From assembly GCF_004168035.1 (NCBI RefSeq), contig NZ_SDPU01000010.1, positions 1-64,000 of the forward strand: a stretch of 64,000 nucleotides of DNA, read 5' to 3'. Both the position numbers and the translations under genes were made by a program. Under the pieces are notes generated by a model. It saw only the letters and a list, made by a program, of their open reading frames with translations. It did not search any database and was not told where the DNA came from. Source of the stretch: Nocardioides iriomotensis (lineage in GTDB: Bacteria; Actinomycetota; Actinomycetes; Propionibacteriales; Nocardioidaceae). Below are positions 53,429 to 62,314 of the stretch, piece after piece. Numbering within the stretch: position 1 is the first letter of the stretch; every line of letters starts with the position of its first letter.

Positions 53429-53936
53429 CGCGGCCTGTCCAGGGTGCGGGCTCGCGCTGCCCGCCACGCCGGGAGCGCCGGCACGGGAGGGCTACCGGTC
53501 CTCGCCCGAGTGCGCGGCCCTGCTCGGGGAGGTCGTCGCGTTCGGCATGGCTCACCCCGTCGAGCTCGCGCGCTGGCACCAGACGACGACCGACGCCTAC
53601 CTGCTCCAGCACGTCTCGGCCGACACGAAGCCGATCGCGATGTGCTTCGCGCTGAACACGTTGTACCTCGTACTGGAGCGCGGCTGGACCGGGCTGGAGG
53701 GGCGCGCCGCGCACGGCCACCTGGCGAACACCGTCCCGCGCGACGAGTGGCTGAGGTTCGACGTGCCCGCGTCCGTAGGCGACGTCACCGTCCTGGAGCC
53801 GGCGCTGGCGTCGTCGCCGGAGGAGCAGGCGGCCGCCGTCGAGCGCTGGGGTCGCTCGGTCTGGGCGGCGTGGTCGCACGTGCACGACGACGTCCGCGCG
53901 ATGACCGACCGGCAGCTCGGGGGCTGGCGACCCTAG
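53421..53936 (+). CDS. DUF5946 family protein
   Basis: A 171-residue protein. The N-terminus has ACPGCGLALPATPG and a later Cys (SSPECAAL), probably a zinc site. Then comes the helical core seen in this family (YLLQHVSADTKPIAMCFALN, LERGWTGLEGRAAH). The GTG 53421 start overlaps the TagF-GT4 stop by 8 bp. It does not look like a polymer enzyme, and its role is unknown. It ends four bases inside the convergent GT2-TagF gene. Confidence 0.82.
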   Translation: MADAACPGCGLALPATPGAPAREGYRSSPECAALLGEVVAFGMAHPVELARWHQTTTDAYLLQHVSADTKPIAMCFALNTLYLVLERGWTGLEGRAAHGHLANTVPRDEWLRFDVPASVGDVTVLEPALASSPEEQAAAVERWGRSVWAAWSHVHDDVRAMTDRQLGGWRP

Positions 53937-56900
53937 TCCCGACCCCACTCGGCCGCCACAGCGCGGTCGGCGGCGTGGCCGTCGTCGAGCGGAAGCAGCT
54001 GCTCGGCCAGCCGCTGACGGCCGGGGTACGACGTGCCGAGGCCGTCGGTCAGCCACGGCAGCAGCTCCTCGGTCGTGGTCGCGACCGGGCCGGGCGGGTC
54101 CTCGAACAGGTCGACGAACCAGCCGACCTCGTCGAAGTCCTCCTTGTCCGGCACGAACAGCGCCAGTGGCGTGTCCGAGGCGAGCACGTCGACCACCAGC
54201 GACGAGTAGTCGCTGACCACCGCGTCGCTGAGCAGGACCAGGTCGGACAGCTCGGGGTAGAGCGTCACGTCGAGCATCCCGGACTCCGGCCCGAGCACCG
54301 CCCGGTTGGCGGTGTTGGGGTGGCCGCGGTGCAGCACGGTCAGGCCGGGCACGGCCTTGTGCAGCGCCTCGACGTCGAGGTCCACGACCTTGTCGCGGCG
54401 GGTGTGCGCGCGGACGGCCTGCCGGGTCGTGGGGGCGTACAGCAGGACGGGACCGTCGCCGATCCCCAGCCGGTGGCGCCCGGCGGCCGCGCGGGCGGCA
54501 CGGTCGTCGGCGCGGTAGGCGTCGAGCGCCGGGTGGCCCACCTCGCGCACCTCGCCGTCGTACCGCGTCGCCTCGCGCATCCAGGCAGTCGCGTCCGGGC
54601 TGCCGGTGCAGAGCACGTCCCAGCCGGCGGCGTCGCGGGCGAAGGCGCGCTGCTCGGGACCGTGCCCCGCCTCCCCCGCCGGTACGGCGTACCCGAAGCG
54701 CAGCAGCGGCGTGCCCGACCACAGCTGCACGAGCCGTTGACCGGCGGGCTTCTCGTAGAACCGGGGCATCGTGCCGTTGGTCAGCACGTGCGACGCGGCG
54801 GCGAGCTGCTCGAACCACGTCGCGGACCCGCGTGAGACCGGCGTGACCCCGGGCGGCGGCGGGAGCGACTCGTCGCGCAGCGCCCACACGACGTCGAGGT
54901 CCGGACGCTCCGCGCGCAGCGACGCGACGACGGCGCCGGCGGCGTGGAACAGGCCGCGGCCGACGAAGGCGTCCACGAGGACGAGCGGCCGTCGCTCGCC
55001 GCGCAGCCCGCCGGCGTACGCGCCGGTGAGCAGCTCCTGCTGACCGTGCCGGGTCTGCGCCTCCAGCTCGGCTCCCCGGCTGCGCTCGACGGCGAGGGCG
55101 CCGCCGTCGAGGAGGCGCGGTGCCCACTCCCGGACGGCGTCGCGGGGCGCGTCGGCCGGGTCGAGCTCGGGCAGACCCACGACGGCGTGCCCGTCGTCGG
55201 ACAGGACCCGGTAGGCGTCGCGCGGCAGCGGCAGCGGAGCGCCGTCGAGCAGCGACGGCCGGACCGTGGGCAGCTCCGCCCGCCACCGGTCGCCGTCGAC
55301 CGTGACAGTGCCGCTCGTGGTGGCACGCGGCCCCACCAGCCGCAGCGACGCGGGCGCGGAGCCGACGAGCGTGCCGGAAAGACGCACAGCCCCGGCGTCG
55401 AAAGAGACGTCGTGGGTCTCGAGCCGTCCCAACTGACCGACGGCTCGGACGAACCCGTCGTCGGTCGCGTCGAGGTCGACCAACGGCTGCGGCTTGCCCG
55501 AGCCGGTGGCGACGAGGAGCCGGCGGTCGGCGTCGGCCACGCCGCTCAGGTCGAGCGTGGCCCGGAAGCTGCCGGTGCCGTCCGGCTCGACGGTCGCGAC
55601 CTCGTCCTGCTGCAGCCGGAGCGAGCTCGGCGTGACGCCGGGAGCGGCGCGCAGCGTGAGGGTGGCCCCGTCCCGGCCGACCAGGGCGACCCAGTCGCGC
55701 CGCACCGTGACGACGAGCCCGAGCCGGTCGGACCACGTGGCCTCGACGAGCACGTCGTCGGCGAGGCTGCGGGCCGGGCGCAAGGCGGACCCGTGGTCCA
55801 CCCGGTCGCGGAAGACAGCGTTCCTGGTGCGTCCGAGGGTGGTGCAGGCGACGCGGGTGTGCCAGACGGTGCGGGCGCCGTCGGACGCGGCGACGAGGTC
55901 CTCCAGGGGCACCTTCGCCACGAAGCCGTCGTCGCGGTGGTCCTCGTGGTGCCGGTCGGCGAACACGTTGACGTCCTCGACGTGCTCACCGCGGGTGGCG
56001 ACGGTGACGGGGTCGCCACCGGCCCGCCGCTGGAAGGTCAGCGCCACCTCGTGGGGCAGGCTGCTGTCGACGTACCGGGTGAACCCGACGCCGCGCACGA
56101 CCAGCGCGCCGCCGTCGACGGCGAGGCTGTCGAGGCGCGCCTCGACGAGCAGGTCGCGCTCGGAGACGGCCAGCAGCTCCGCGGGCACGTCCCCGTGCAG
56201 GCCGAGCCGGTCGGGGTCGGCCTCGGGGTGGTCGCCGTGCGTGCGGACCGGGACGTTGCCGGTCAGGAGCGGCGACTCGAGCAGCCGGATGAGCGCCTCG
56301 CGCCCCTCGTGGACCAGCGCCCACGCGGCGATGCGGTGCCGCAGGTCGACGGCGTCCCAGGCGTCGGGCGGCGCGCTGTCGAGGACGTGGCGGACGGTCT
56401 CGACCAGGGTGGCGTAGTAGTCGTCGTCGGCGTCGACCGCGGCGCGGATGTAGGCGAAGAGGTCGAACTCGAAGACCTTGCCGTACCAGCCGCGCAGCAC
56501 CGCCGGGCTGTCCCGCTCGACCACCATCCGGCGGACCTCGTCGACCGCGAGCAGCCGGTCGTGCAGGTCGTCCTTGCGGGCCTTCTGCTGGGTGATCGAG
56601 GAGCCGTCGCGGCGCGACCGCCAGCTGTAGACGACGTCGGGGAGGAGGTCGAAGCTGCGTGCCTTCAGGTAGGCCCGCGTGATCGGGACCTGGTCCTCGT
56701 AGCGCACGCCCACCGGGAAGCGCAGGCCGATCTCGGCGAGGAAGTCGGCGCGGAACACCTTCGTGCAGGCGAAGACGTTGGCCATCGCCTCGGGCACGTC
56801 CTCCAGCGTCACCTCGCGGCGGAGCACCTCGTGGAGGCGTCGCGACCAGGGCTTCTGGACGTATGACGTCTCGCTCTGCTGCCGCTCGAGCGCGCCGACC

Positions 56901-57364
56901 GAGAAGTCGGAGCCGGTGCGCACGAGCTGGCGCACGTGGTTGGCGATCGCGTTCTCGGGGATGGTGTCGTCGGAGTCGACGAAGGTCACGAGGTCACCGG
57001 TCGCCTCGTCGATGCCGCGGTTGCGGGCGGCGCCCAGGCCGGCGTTGTCCTGGTGCACGATCGTGATGCGCTGGTCGCGCGCGGCGTGCTGGTCCACGAC
57101 GTGCATCGACCAGTCGGGCGAGCCGTCGTCGACGACCACGACCTCGAGGTTGCGGTAGGTCTGGCCGAGGATCGAGGTCAGGCAGTCGTCGATGTACTGC
57201 TCGACGGCGTACACCGGCACCACGACGCTGACCAGCGGCTCCTCCGGGAGCGGCGGGCGTCCTTCCGGCGGAGCCGCGGACGGCGTCTCCTCGGGGGTGG
57301 CGTCGTCCGGCTTCCGGAACCTGCTCGCCAGCCGGCCCGCCAGACGCCCTCGCTTGTCCGCCAC
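53933..57364 (-). CDS. GT2-TagF fusion with intact GT2 and inactivated TagF module
   Basis: An 1143-residue protein. Residues ~43-260 are a normal GT2 (VSVVVPVYAVEQYIDDCLTS, VVVDDGSPDWS, NAGLGAARNRGID, TFVDSDDTIPE). Residues ~430-760 are beta-rich and unassigned. Residues ~780-1143 are a TagF fold, but the catalytic WHGTP reads WSGTP (Ser883 in place of His). The second His is kept (His1015 in HRGHPNTANR), as is SDYSSLVVDVLASDTPLALF. So glycerophosphate transfer is probably lost. GTG 57364 follows TAGAGT by 6 nt. It lies just downstream of, and in the same direction as, the complementary fusion. Confidence 0.9.
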   Translation of the reverse strand: MADKRGRLAGRLASRFRKPDDATPEETPSAAPPEGRPPLPEEPLVSVVVPVYAVEQYIDDCLTSILGQTYRNLEVVVVDDGSPDWSMHVVDQHAARDQRITIVHQDNAGLGAARNRGIDEATGDLVTFVDSDDTIPENAIANHVRQLVRTGSDFSVGALERQQSETSYVQKPWSRRLHEVLRREVTLEDVPEAMANVFACTKVFRADFLAEIGLRFPVGVRYEDQVPITRAYLKARSFDLLPDVVYSWRSRRDGSSITQQKARKDDLHDRLLAVDEVRRMVVERDSPAVLRGWYGKVFEFDLFAYIRAAVDADDDYYATLVETVRHVLDSAPPDAWDAVDLRHRIAAWALVHEGREALIRLLESPLLTGNVPVRTHGDHPEADPDRLGLHGDVPAELLAVSERDLLVEARLDSLAVDGGALVVRGVGFTRYVDSSLPHEVALTFQRRAGGDPVTVATRGEHVEDVNVFADRHHEDHRDDGFVAKVPLEDLVAASDGARTVWHTRVACTTLGRTRNAVFRDRVDHGSALRPARSLADDVLVEATWSDRLGLVVTVRRDWVALVGRDGATLTLRAAPGVTPSSLRLQQDEVATVEPDGTGSFRATLDLSGVADADRRLLVATGSGKPQPLVDLDATDDGFVRAVGQLGRLETHDVSFDAGAVRLSGTLVGSAPASLRLVGPRATTSGTVTVDGDRWRAELPTVRPSLLDGAPLPLPRDAYRVLSDDGHAVVGLPELDPADAPRDAVREWAPRLLDGGALAVERSRGAELEAQTRHGQQELLTGAYAGGLRGERRPLVLVDAFVGRGLFHAAGAVVASLRAERPDLDVVWALRDESLPPPPGVTPVSRGSATWFEQLAAASHVLTNGTMPRFYEKPAGQRLVQLWSGTPLLRFGYAVPAGEAGHGPEQRAFARDAAGWDVLCTGSPDATAWMREATRYDGEVREVGHPALDAYRADDRAARAAAGRHRLGIGDGPVLLYAPTTRQAVRAHTRRDKVVDLDVEALHKAVPGLTVLHRGHPNTANRAVLGPESGMLDVTLYPELSDLVLLSDAVVSDYSSLVVDVLASDTPLALFVPDKEDFDEVGWFVDLFEDPPGPVATTTEELLPWLTDGLGTSYPGRQRLAEQLLPLDDGHAADRAVAAEWGRD

Positions 57365-57370
57365 GGGGCG

Positions 57371-57376
57371 ACTCTA
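57371..57376 (-). promoter_or_regulatory. -10 element of leaderless GT2-TagF gene
   Basis: TAGAGT on the minus strand, 6 nt before GTG 57364, in the 19-bp gap after the next gene. Confidence 0.55.
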
Positions 57377-57383
57377 GCCAGGC

Positions 57384-60300
57384 TCAGATCTGCGACAGCA
57401 GCCAGTCGACGGTCCGGGCCGCGGCGCGGCCGTCGTCCCACGGGCAGAACTGATCCCGGAACGCCGCCCGTCGGTCGCCGTGGACGTCCTCGGCGGCAAG
57501 AGCGGCGGCGACCTCGTCGGTCGTGGCGACGAGCGGCCCGGGCGCGACGTCCTCGAGCTCGACGTAGAAGCCGCGCTCGACGTCGCGGTACTGGTCGAGG
57601 TCGGGCACCAGCAGCACCTGCGGCTTGTCGGTCAGCGCGAAGTCGAACATCACCGAGGAGTAGTCGGTCACCAGCACGTCGGCGGCGAGGTACAGGTCGG
57701 CGATGTCGGGGTAGCGCGTGACGTCGTGGATCCGGGACTCGCCACGGAACACGTCGGCCTGGTGGGTGGCGTTGTAGTGGCCGCGCAGCAGCACGACCGC
57801 GTCGGGCACGTCCCGCACGAGCGCCTCGGCGTCGAGGTACAGCGGCTTGGCGTCGCGCACGCCGACGTACTCCCGCCAGGTGGGCGCGTAGAGCACGACG
57901 CGGTCGGTGTCGGAGAGCCCGAGGGCGGCCCGGACCCGGGCGCGCACCTGCGGGCCGCGGGTCGCGTCGAGGAGCACGTCGTTGCGGGGGTAGCCGACCT
58001 CGAGGAACCGGCCGTCGAACCGGAACGCGCTGCGGAAGTGCTCGGAGCAGAACGGGCTCGGCGAGATCATCGCGTCCCAGCCGGCCGCCTGGAGGGCGAT
58101 CCGGCGCCGGTGCCGCCAGGTCTGGAAGTCGCCGGGGCCGCGGTCCTCGCCGATCCGCTTGAGCGGGGTGCCGTGCCAGGTCTGGAGGTGGACCTGCCCG
58201 GTCTTCTTGGTGAACCAGTACGGCGCGCCGGCGTTGCCGACGTAGGCGCGGGCCCGGCCGAGAGCGTCGTACCAGCGTTCGGAGCGGCGCGGGAGCGCCC
58301 GCGTGCCCTCGGGGACGGCGACGCTGGGGTCGTCGACCACCCAGGCCAGCTCGAGGTCGAGGCCGCGGGCGAGGATCTCGCGACCGATGGCGCCGGGGTT
58401 GTCGCCGACGCTGCGGCCGCGGAACGTCTCGAGGACCACGGTGCCGTCGTAGGTCGGCTCGGGCGGCGCGGCGTAGACGTGGGTCTGCAGGCGCTGCTGG
58501 TCGTACGCGCTGCGCTCGTCGTGCCGCAGCGGGGCCGCCACGCTCACGACGGGGCCCGTGGGGCCGTCACCGGGGACGAGCCGGAGCCGGTCACCGACGA
58601 GGTCGCCGTGCGTCGTGGCGCCGTGCCAGCGGGCGGCGACCGGGGTGCCCGCGGCGTCGCGCAGCTCGACGGCGTAGCGGCCCGCCGGCAGCAGCACCTC
58701 GCAGCCGAACAGGCGGGTCACCAGTGGCACGCGCGCGACCCAGCTGCGGCCGGAGGTCTCGACGTCGGCGGCCGGCGAGCCGCCCTTGCCGCCGTCGAGC
58801 AGGACCCGGGCGGGCGCCGGTCCGCTGCCGTCGAGCACGAGGACGGGCCGCGGCCCGTCCTGCAGGGTCGCCCCGGTGAGCCGGGTCGGCGGCCCGTCGG
58901 CCGGGTCGGCCAGGGCGACGTCGTGGGAGCCGGCGCGACGCCCGAGATGGACGTCGACGCGCCAGCGGCCGCTCGGGCTGGGCGGCTCCGTCCCGGGGTC
59001 GAGGCGCGCCGTGAAGCCGGAGCCGGCACGGTCCTCCCAGGCGCGCTGGGCCCAGAGGTTCACGTCGGGGTCGTGCCGCGGCTCGACCAGCATCGGCACG
59101 TGGCGCCCGTCGGGTCCGGCCAGCGTCACGGTCGGCACGGTGGCGCGCTCGCCGTACTCCACGAAGGCGGCGCCGTTCACGGTCAGACCGCCGAGGTCGT
59201 CGCGACGGATCGTGCCGACGACGGTGCGCAGCACCCGGTCGACCGACTCGATCCGGCGGACCGCGTCGGGGACGGGGATGGCCAGGCCCGCGGGGAGGAC
59301 GACGACCTGGGCGCCCTCGGCGGAACGCTCGGTCGGGAGGCCGTGCGGGTTGTCCGCGACCAGGTCCTGCACCAGCGCCACGTCGTGCAGCGAGCCCTGC
59401 GAGGCGCGGGCGAGCATGCGTGCCGTCACCGGGATCTCGGCCAGCGCGCCCGGCCCGGTGTCTCCCACGAGGTCACGGACGAACGGTCCGAGCACCTCCA
59501 GCGAACGGCTGCCACCGCCGACGGCGTCGACGAGCAGCGGCGGGACGACGTGGGTGAGGGTCAGGACGAGCCAGCGCCGGTAGACGGCGCTGTCGGTGTC
59601 GGCCACCAGGGCCGCGACCTGGCGGAGGGCGCCGACCTCGATCGCGACGAGGCTGGGTCGGAAGCGAGGCTGCTCGTCGACCGGCAGCGAGGCGGTGCGG
59701 TCGTGCCGCAGGTACGCCGTGCCGGGGACGACGTCGAACGTCGACGTCAGCAGGACGCGAGCCGCCGCGACCGCGCGGGCGCCCCAGTCGGCCACGGAGG
59801 CCCCGGACGCGTGCCACGAGGAGGTGCGGTGCAGCGCGCCGGTCAGCGCGGCCCCGACGAGCCCGTCGGGGCAGGAGCCCACCTGCTGGCCGGTGAGGTG
59901 ACCGGCGTAGAGCGTGTCCGCCCACGTCGGCGGGGTGGTCCTGCCACCGCGCACGGCCGCGACCGGACCGAGTGCGACGTCCGAACCGCTGGCCTCGAGA
60001 CTCGCGACGAGGCGGGGCAGCGACCCCGCGGCGAGCTCGTCGGCGCTGTCGACGAACGTGAGGTACTCCCCGTCGGCCGCGGCCACCGCCGCGTCGAGCC
60101 CCGCCGGCCCGAGCGGCAGCACGCGGACCCGCCGGTCACCGAGGTGCCCACTCGCGGCGACGGCGCGCTCGGCGGCCGGGTCGGTCGGGGCGAGCAGCAC
60201 CTCGACCGCGCGGTGGCCGGTGCCGAGCACCGAGGCGACGCACGCGTCGACGTGCCCGGTCGAGGCGGTCCCACCGTGCACCACGGCGATGGCGCTGACC

Positions 60301-60410
60301 CGGGGCCCGGAGGCGGGTCCGCGGACCCGGTCGCCGAGCTGCTCGGTCGACGCGCGCACGCGACGGCGCAGCCGGCCCGCCCACCGCCGTACGTCGCTCA
60401 CGGACCCCAT
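57384..60410 (-). CDS. GT2-TagF fusion with degenerate GT2 and intact TagF module
   Basis: A 1008-residue protein. Residues ~37-260 keep the GT2 outline, but the nucleotide and metal motifs are gone: VVDDGS is replaced by VLLAPTDPAAERAV, NAGxxxARNxG by GPAGLDAAVAAADG, and DxDD by VDSADEL. A beta-rich middle follows. Residues ~660-1008 are an intact TagF: His746 in QTWHGTPLKRIGED, His878 in LLRGHYNATHQ, spacing 132, and VTDYSSVMFDFALTDKPQVL. It likely transfers polyol phosphate. Start ATG 60410. Read together with the neighbour, each supplies the module the other lacks. Confidence 0.91.
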   Translation of the reverse strand: MGSVSDVRRWAGRLRRRVRASTEQLGDRVRGPASGPRVSAIAVVHGGTASTGHVDACVASVLGTGHRAVEVLLAPTDPAAERAVAASGHLGDRRVRVLPLGPAGLDAAVAAADGEYLTFVDSADELAAGSLPRLVASLEASGSDVALGPVAAVRGGRTTPPTWADTLYAGHLTGQQVGSCPDGLVGAALTGALHRTSSWHASGASVADWGARAVAAARVLLTSTFDVVPGTAYLRHDRTASLPVDEQPRFRPSLVAIEVGALRQVAALVADTDSAVYRRWLVLTLTHVVPPLLVDAVGGGSRSLEVLGPFVRDLVGDTGPGALAEIPVTARMLARASQGSLHDVALVQDLVADNPHGLPTERSAEGAQVVVLPAGLAIPVPDAVRRIESVDRVLRTVVGTIRRDDLGGLTVNGAAFVEYGERATVPTVTLAGPDGRHVPMLVEPRHDPDVNLWAQRAWEDRAGSGFTARLDPGTEPPSPSGRWRVDVHLGRRAGSHDVALADPADGPPTRLTGATLQDGPRPVLVLDGSGPAPARVLLDGGKGGSPAADVETSGRSWVARVPLVTRLFGCEVLLPAGRYAVELRDAAGTPVAARWHGATTHGDLVGDRLRLVPGDGPTGPVVSVAAPLRHDERSAYDQQRLQTHVYAAPPEPTYDGTVVLETFRGRSVGDNPGAIGREILARGLDLELAWVVDDPSVAVPEGTRALPRRSERWYDALGRARAYVGNAGAPYWFTKKTGQVHLQTWHGTPLKRIGEDRGPGDFQTWRHRRRIALQAAGWDAMISPSPFCSEHFRSAFRFDGRFLEVGYPRNDVLLDATRGPQVRARVRAALGLSDTDRVVLYAPTWREYVGVRDAKPLYLDAEALVRDVPDAVVLLRGHYNATHQADVFRGESRIHDVTRYPDIADLYLAADVLVTDYSSVMFDFALTDKPQVLLVPDLDQYRDVERGFYVELEDVAPGPLVATTDEVAAALAAEDVHGDRRAAFRDQFCPWDDGRAAARTVDWLLSQI

Positions 60411-60422
60411 CCAAACCGATAC

Positions 60423-60464
60423 CGGTCGTCGGGGCGTGACCCAGGGGTCACTCCCGGACGACCG
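60423..60464. terminator. Large interrupted hairpin between opu genes and GT2-TagF gene
   Basis: CGGTCGTC...GTGACCC-AG-GGGTCAC...GACGACCG: two perfect arms (8 and 7 bp) with 3 further pairs between them, 42 bp in all. It lies after the binding-protein gene on the minus strand and just before the next start (60410). Probably a terminator, though without a T-run. Confidence 0.55.
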
Positions 60465-60485
60465 ATGTCGGTGGCGGTAACCGGA

Positions 60486-61472
60486 TCAGCTCTCGAGGAG
60501 GCCCTTCTCGGTGAGGTACTCCTTGGCCACGTCGGCCGGGAGCTCCCGCTCGAGGTCGACCTTGCCGATCATCGCCGTGAGGTCCTCGGTGGTGAGGCCG
60601 GCGGACATCTCGTTGAGCACGTCGGCCACGTCGCCGTGCTCGGCCAGGAAGTCGCTGTTGACCATCGGGACGAGGTTCTCGGCGTTCTGCAGCTGCTTGT
60701 CGTCCTCGAGGATGACGATGCCGAGCTGGTCCAGGGTCGCGTCGGTCGTGCCGACCTGGCCGAGGGTCACCTCGCCGTTCTTCAGGGCGTCCTTGGTGGC
60801 CTCGGTGCCGAAGCCGAGCGGCTCGACCTTGGTGATGTCGAGGCCGTAGGTCTTCTCCAGGCCGACCTTGCACTCGTTGCGCTCGGGGCAGTCCTCGGCC
60901 GCCGCGAGCGTCACCGGGTCGCCCAGGCCGGCGAGGTCGCTCAGCGTCGTCACGGAGTTGTCGTCGGAGAACTTCTGCGTCACCGCGAACGCGTTGGCGT
61001 CCTGGGCCTCGGCCGGCTCGAGCGGCTCGATGCCGGTCGGCTCGGCGAGCTTCTTCAGCTCCTCGAGCGTGGCGTCGGGGTCGTTGGAGGCCACCGGATC
61101 GGCGTCGGGGCCGTTGGCCTTGAGGTTGAGGTACTCGGTCATCGACGAGAGGTAGTCGGCGGAGACGTCGACGTTGCCCTTCTGCATCTCGGGCGCGTAG
61201 ACGTCGCGGCTCTCGACCAGCTTGAGCGTGACGTCGTAGCCGGCGTTCTCGAGGAGCGCCTTGTACATCTCGCTCATGATCTGCATCTCGGTGTAGTTCT
61301 GGCCGCCGATGACGACCTCGCCTCCGCCGCCCCCGCTGTCGCTGCCGGAGTCGCTGCCGGACTGGTCGAGGGCGTCCTCGCCGGCGCAGGCGCCGACGAG
61401 CACGAGCGGCACGAGGGCCGCGGCCGTCGCGACGCGACGGGTGAGCGAGGAATGGGTGGTCAGCATGCGCAT
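60486..61472 (-). CDS. Osmoprotectant ABC transporter substrate-binding lipoprotein
   Basis: A 328-residue glycine betaine/choline-type binding protein (OpuCC/ProX). The signal peptide has a lipobox LVGAC, so it is membrane-anchored, then a Gly/Ser/Asp linker. The mature domain begins EVVIGGQNYTEMQIMSEMYK, followed by LVESRDVYAPEMQKGNVDVS and the repeat-fold half starting near LEKTYGLDI. ATG 61472 gives a normal signal peptide. It is the last gene of the operon, 110 bp after a permease; nothing else is evident in that gap. Confidence 0.92.
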   Translation of the reverse strand: MRMLTTHSSLTRRVATAAALVPLVLVGACAGEDALDQSGSDSGSDSGGGGGEVVIGGQNYTEMQIMSEMYKALLENAGYDVTLKLVESRDVYAPEMQKGNVDVSADYLSSMTEYLNLKANGPDADPVASNDPDATLEELKKLAEPTGIEPLEPAEAQDANAFAVTQKFSDDNSVTTLSDLAGLGDPVTLAAAEDCPERNECKVGLEKTYGLDITKVEPLGFGTEATKDALKNGEVTLGQVGTTDATLDQLGIVILEDDKQLQNAENLVPMVNSDFLAEHGDVADVLNEMSAGLTTEDLTAMIGKVDLERELPADVAKEYLTEKGLLES

Positions 61473-61582
61473 GGGCCGCTCCGCCTTCTGTGTCCCGCGA
61501 CAGTCGTCGTCGCGCGTGTCCGGCGGGCGCCAGGGATCGAGCACCCGCGAAGGTCACAGTACGACGGGTCGCCGACCGTTTC

Positions 61583-62314
61583 CTACGCCGGTTCGGTAAC
61601 GATCGCCCGGCGTGGCGCGGGCGCGGCGCGGCGCCGGGCGCGGGCCACCGGGTCGACGAAGCCCTGCACGACGACCAGCACGACCTCGAGCAGCAGCGCG
61701 ACGACCGCGATCACGAGGGCCCCGCCCACGATCATCGCGACGTCCTGCCGGACGAACCCGAGGGTGACGATCCGGCCGAGACCGGGGCCGGCGACCATCG
61801 CGGCGATGGTGGCGGTCGCCCACACCTGCACGACGGCGAGCCGCAGCCCGGTGAGGATCAGGGGCAGCGCCAGCGGGATCTCGACCTCGCGCAGCACCTG
61901 CCCGCTGGCCATGCCCATCCCGCGCGCCGCCTCGACGACGTCGCGGTCGACCTCCCGCATCCCGACGTACGCGTTGGTGACGATGGGTGGCAGCGCGAAG
62001 AGCACGAGCGCGACGAGGGTGGCCAGGCCGGCTCGGCCGTAGGGGCCGAAGTACGACGAGCCGATCGGGCCGAGCGCGAGCAGCAGCAGGACCGCGAACG
62101 TCGGGACCGCGCGGCCGACGTTGGTGACGTTGACGGCGAGGAGGCCGCCCTTGCCGACGTGGCCGAGCCAGATCGCCAGCGGCAGCCCGATGGCGGCGGC
62201 CACGATCGTCGCGGTCACCGTCAGCAGCCCGTGCTCGATCAGCCGGTTCATCACGCCGTCCTCGCCCTGCCAGTTGGCGGGGTCGGCGTACCAGGCCCAG
62301 ATCGCCCCGATCAC
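61583..62314 (-). CDS. Osmoprotectant ABC transporter permease (second)
   Basis: A 243-residue permease of the OpuC/ProW type with about six helices. The N-terminus MIGAIWAWYADPANWQGEDG is followed by helix 1 (LLTVTATIVAAAIGLPLAIW). The EAA loop that docks on the ATPase is EVDRDVVEAARGMGMASGQ...IPLALPLILTGLR. The GTG 62314 start overlaps the first permease's stop (GTGA). The pair forms a heterodimeric channel. Confidence 0.92.
   Translation of the reverse strand: MIGAIWAWYADPANWQGEDGVMNRLIEHGLLTVTATIVAAAIGLPLAIWLGHVGKGGLLAVNVTNVGRAVPTFAVLLLLALGPIGSSYFGPYGRAGLATLVALVLFALPPIVTNAYVGMREVDRDVVEAARGMGMASGQVLREVEIPLALPLILTGLRLAVVQVWATATIAAMVAGPGLGRIVTLGFVRQDVAMIVGGALVIAVVALLLEVVLVVVQGFVDPVARARRRAAPAPRRAIVTEPA

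Noticed and set aside
50075-53467. A 1130-codon minus-strand frame
   Set aside because: Antisense shadow of the TagF-GT4 gene; no recognisable fold and codon use wrong.
49624-53655. A 1343-codon plus-strand frame overlapping the sulfotransferase and TagF-GT4 genes
   Set aside because: Arg/Pro/Ala-rich translation with no domain, in another frame of genes with intact motifs.
57480-62042. A 1520-codon plus-strand open frame
   Set aside because: It runs antisense to two well-supported glycopolymer genes and the binding-protein gene; composition is Arg/Val/Gly-rich with no motif. Typical false frame of high-GC DNA.
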